Of a stretch of 7,282 bases of DNA, positions 5,377 through 7,282 are shown piece by piece. Source of the DNA: Bacteroidota bacterium (GTDB lineage: Bacteria; Bacteroidota; Bacteroidia; Flavobacteriales_D; Crocinitomicaceae); the NCBI GenBank assembly GCA_006226555.1, contig SBGS01000131.1:1-7282 (forward strand), written 5' to 3'. How positions within the stretch are numbered: the first letter of the stretch is position 1; each line of letters opens with the position of its first letter. A program made the translations under genes and the position numbers. The notes under the pieces were generated by a model. The model worked only from the letters and a program-made list of their open reading frames with translations, was not told the origin of the DNA and searched no databases.

Positions 5377-7048
5377 ATCGCGTAAAACCTTAAAAAGCGT
5401 CGTCCAAGGTAAGAAAGTTTCGAAACCTATTGTTCGCATATCTGTAATTAGTATTGCCCTTGCAATGATCGTTAACCTGATCACTATAGCCGTGGTTACT
5501 GGTTTTCAGCAAGAAGTACGCCAAAAAGTAAGTGGATTTGGTTCACACATCTTTATTATGGGTGGTGGAGAACAAAGTATCTATGAATCATCCCCAATTC
5601 GTGCGAAGCAAAAACAAATAGAATACCTTAAATCTATCCCTGAATTAAAATCAGTTTCCCCCGTCGCATATAAACCGGTACTTTTTCAATCTTCACCTAA
5701 AGAGATCTCTTATAAACTTAGCAATGGAGACTCTGTATCTGAGCTGGACCAAAATGTACTGGGTGCAACTTTAAAGGGAATTGATGCAGATTATGATCTA
5801 AGCTTCTTTGACGAATACCTTAAAGAAGGTAAGCTTCCTAACTATAAAACGGGTAGCTCGGATCAAATACTGATCTCAAATTACCTTGCCAAAAAATTAC
5901 ATTTTCAAGTAGGTCAGGTGGTTGATGCATTCTTTGTGCGCAACGTTCCCGTTAAACGAAAATTCAAGATCTGCGGGATTTATGAGACGGGAATGGAAGA
6001 GTTCGACTCGAAGATCGTTATCTCCGATCTTAGGTATGTTCAAGAATTAAATGATTGGGGGATAAAGGCATCTCTTCGCGTAGAAGATACCCTTTATGGA
6101 GGAAACCTCATTATACGCGCTGATATTACAGGAGGTAATGGTAATTACCGATGCGACTGGGGTGATGGATTTGAAGGATATACCGGAATCCCGCTATGTC
6201 CCATGAAAGATACCGTAATCCGTGTTGTGGCCTCGGATTTCTTCGGAAATATCCATGTGCCTGTTGCGCAAACGACTATACCTGATACAACATACATAAA
6301 AATTACTTCACCCGGAGGACTGACTAGTTGTACTCCTGAGCTTGATGAAAATGGCGAAGTAAAGCGGGAATTTCTAGATGATAAAGGATTAAAGTACGCG
6401 ATTAATTTCGGTGGTAAAAAGGTAGTCTTCGAATCAGTTCCAGGAAAAGGAAGCTCAGATGAGTATGTTGGTGGTTTCGAGATCAATATAAAAGACTGGG
6501 ATCAACTTGACCTTATTACGGAAGAATTAAAAGATGAACTGGAGTTCATCCCAAATGAACACAACGAGTTATTACACGTGATCAGTATTAAAGAAAGTCA
6601 AAATGAGATTTTCGTCTGGTTGAGCTTCCTTGATCTTAACGTGCTTATAATTCTTATTCTGATGATACTGATCGGGATAATCAATATGGGATCCGCTCTT
6701 CTGGTACTCATTCTGGTTAAAACGAATCAGATAGGTCTATTGAAAGGAATGGGAGCAAAGAATTGGTCCATCCAGAAAATATTCCTTTATCAGGCAGGAT
6801 TCTTTATAGGAAGAGGAATGATATGGGGGAATCTTATTGGTCTCGGACTTTGCTATATTCAATACAAATTCAATATTCTTAGTCTTAATCCGGCGGTATA
6901 TTATTTATCAAAAGTTCCTATTCAAATAAACCTCTGGCATGTACTCCTTTTGAATATTGGCACGATGGCAGTATGTCTTTTAGCACTGGTAATTCCATCT
7001 ATCGTTATCACACGAATTAGTCCCGCAAGAGCAATTAAATTTAACTGA
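5357..7048 (+). CDS. FtsX/LolC-type ABC transporter permease with an enlarged periplasmic domain
   Basis: This is an inner-membrane permease of the MacB/LolC/FtsX class, whose relatives use ATPase energy for lipoprotein release or other envelope work. TM1 spans about 27-49, then comes a large periplasmic region (50-425), and TM2-TM4 lie near 427-453, 475-505 and 525-552. The last part is strongly conserved: NMGSALLVLILVKTNQIGLLK, GAKNWSIQKIFLY (467-479) and ITRISPARAIKF at the end. At 563 residues it is some 130-160 longer than the usual Bacteroidota LolC/E-like protein (around 400), because of an insertion at about 236-368. The start is a TTG at 5357. It gives the family-typical N-terminus (M)GFEFFISRK, and no in-frame ATG occurs until 5465, inside TM1. 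The 5' end overlaps divergent namZ. No ATPase gene is adjacent, so the partner is presumably elsewhere. Confidence 0.87.
   Translation: MGFEFFISRKTLKSVVQGKKVSKPIVRISVISIALAMIVNLITIAVVTGFQQEVRQKVSGFGSHIFIMGGGEQSIYESSPIRAKQKQIEYLKSIPELKSVSPVAYKPVLFQSSPKEISYKLSNGDSVSELDQNVLGATLKGIDADYDLSFFDEYLKEGKLPNYKTGSSDQILISNYLAKKLHFQVGQVVDAFFVRNVPVKRKFKICGIYETGMEEFDSKIVISDLRYVQELNDWGIKASLRVEDTLYGGNLIIRADITGGNGNYRCDWGDGFEGYTGIPLCPMKDTVIRVVASDFFGNIHVPVAQTTIPDTTYIKITSPGGLTSCTPELDENGEVKREFLDDKGLKYAINFGGKKVVFESVPGKGSSDEYVGGFEINIKDWDQLDLITEELKDELEFIPNEHNELLHVISIKESQNEIFVWLSFLDLNVLIILILMILIGIINMGSALLVLILVKTNQIGLLKGMGAKNWSIQKIFLYQAGFFIGRGMIWGNLIGLGLCYIQYKFNILSLNPAVYYLSKVPIQINLWHVLLLNIGTMAVCLLALVIPSIVITRISPARAIKFN
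6062..6460 (+). other. Insertion in the permease with a PKD/SprB-like immunoglobulin-type module
   Basis: The conserved periplasmic core reads DLRYVQELNDW up to residue 235 and resumes at VGGFEI (371). In ordinary relatives these two segments nearly join. The intervening residues 236-368 are extra. Their first half (about 238-298) has the pattern of Bacteroidota adhesin Ig-like repeats: a beta strand, TGGNGNYRCDWGDGF (258-272), then TVIRVVASDFFGN (286-298), comparable to the consensus GGxGxYxxxWxdG followed by xVxVxDxxGN. The second half (299-368) is beta-like, with PDTTYIKITSPGG, and has no family I recognise. Cysteines stand at 266, 281 and 325. The reading frame stays intact throughout. 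Confidence 0.65.
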
Positions 7049-7057
7049 CAGGTATAA

Positions 7058-7083
7058 AAAAAGGGAGCAAATGCTCCCTTTTT
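7058..7083. terminator. Bidirectional intrinsic terminator
   Basis: AAAAAGGGAGCA (7058-7069) pairs perfectly with TGCTCCCTTTTT (7072-7083) around a short AA centre. The A-run and T-run on either side let it act on both strands. It ends the permease transcript, 9 bp after its stop codon, and the convergent gene whose stop is at 7100-7102. Confidence 0.9.
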
Positions 7084-7099
7084 CATAAGTTCTTACTAC

Positions 7100-7282
7100 T
7101 TATTTGGTTTTCAGTTTTATATACTGGTAAGGAATATACTTATCCATGTTTGCTGAATCCTCCTCATAAGCAGGACCCTGAACCGTCTTCTCAACGATCG
7201 TCACAGTGATCTTAGCTGCATTCGGATCTTTCTTGAAGTATTGCTCGATCTCTTTCTTGATGTTCTCAGCACGTACTTCAGC
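7100..7282 (-). CDS. C-terminal end of a protein resembling an OmpA-like domain (partial)
   Basis: The last 60 codons and a TAA stop are present; the gene enters from beyond position 7282. The residues begin AEVRAENIKKEIEQYF, which resembles the RAxxVxxxL helix of OmpA-like peptidoglycan-binding domains. They continue with a beta strand (AKITVTIVEKTVQGPAY) and finish with a tail ending YIPYQYIKLKTK, in the place of the final RRVxi-type strand. An outer-membrane or periplasmic protein of the OmpA family is therefore a reasonable guess, but the diagnostic N-terminal half of the domain is outside the window. The open frame, intact stop and adjoining shared terminator support a real gene. Confidence 0.6.
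   Translation of the reverse strand, partial: AEVRAENIKKEIEQYFKKDPNAAKITVTIVEKTVQGPAYEEDSANMDKYIPYQYIKLKTK

Noticed and set aside
5377..5484. 36-residue N-terminal extension of the namZ frame up to an ATG at 5484
   Set aside because: These bases encode the conserved N-terminus and TM1 of the permease on the other strand. Starting at 5376 gives a proper signal peptide.
6145..6486. Minus-strand open frame of 113 codons opposite the permease insertion, which could suggest the insert is really another gene
   Set aside because: The Pro/Ser-rich product resembles no family, while the plus-strand frame is continuous with conserved permease sequence on both sides.

Overview
The window looks like the chromosome of a Bacteroidota bacterium, most likely a member of the Flavobacteriales. 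The evidence is an AT-rich background, start codons preceded by A-rich stretches rather than Shine-Dalgarno sites, TAnnTTTG-type promoter elements, a Bacteroidota-type tryptophan 2,3-dioxygenase and a Bacteroidota-type LolC/E-like permease. No mobile element, CRISPR array, tRNA or rRNA was seen.

Layout. Positions 1-84 may hold the end of an upstream membrane-protein gene. hmgA (178-1338) and hppD (1360-2520) form a two-gene operon closed by a strong intrinsic terminator (2534-2559). Next come a tryptophan 2,3-dioxygenase gene (2675-3640), with a plausible promoter of its own, and purE (3654-4142), 13 bp behind it. A DUF1343/NamZ-type exo-muramidase gene (minus strand, 4147-5376) ends 4 bp from purE, tail to tail. 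Its 5' end overlaps by about 20 bp the 5' end of a divergent FtsX/LolC-type ABC permease gene (5357-7048), which appears to start at TTG. A bidirectional terminator (7058-7083) separates the permease from the 3' end of a minus-strand gene (7100-7282) that resembles the end of an OmpA-like domain.

Function. The first three genes are all ring-cleaving or ring-modifying dioxygenases of aromatic amino acid catabolism. HppD makes homogentisate from 4-hydroxyphenylpyruvate, HmgA opens its ring, and the tryptophan dioxygenase opens the indole ring. The later steps (maleylacetoacetate isomerase, fumarylacetoacetase, kynurenine enzymes) are not in the window. PurE is purine biosynthesis housekeeping. 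NamZ and the permease are cell-envelope functions.

The most unusual item is in the permease. Its periplasmic domain carries about 130 extra residues, and the first half reads like a PKD/SprB-type immunoglobulin-like module. Also notable are the overlapping divergent 5' ends of namZ and the permease, and a strong preference for Ile ATC after codons ending in G, which enriches GATC.
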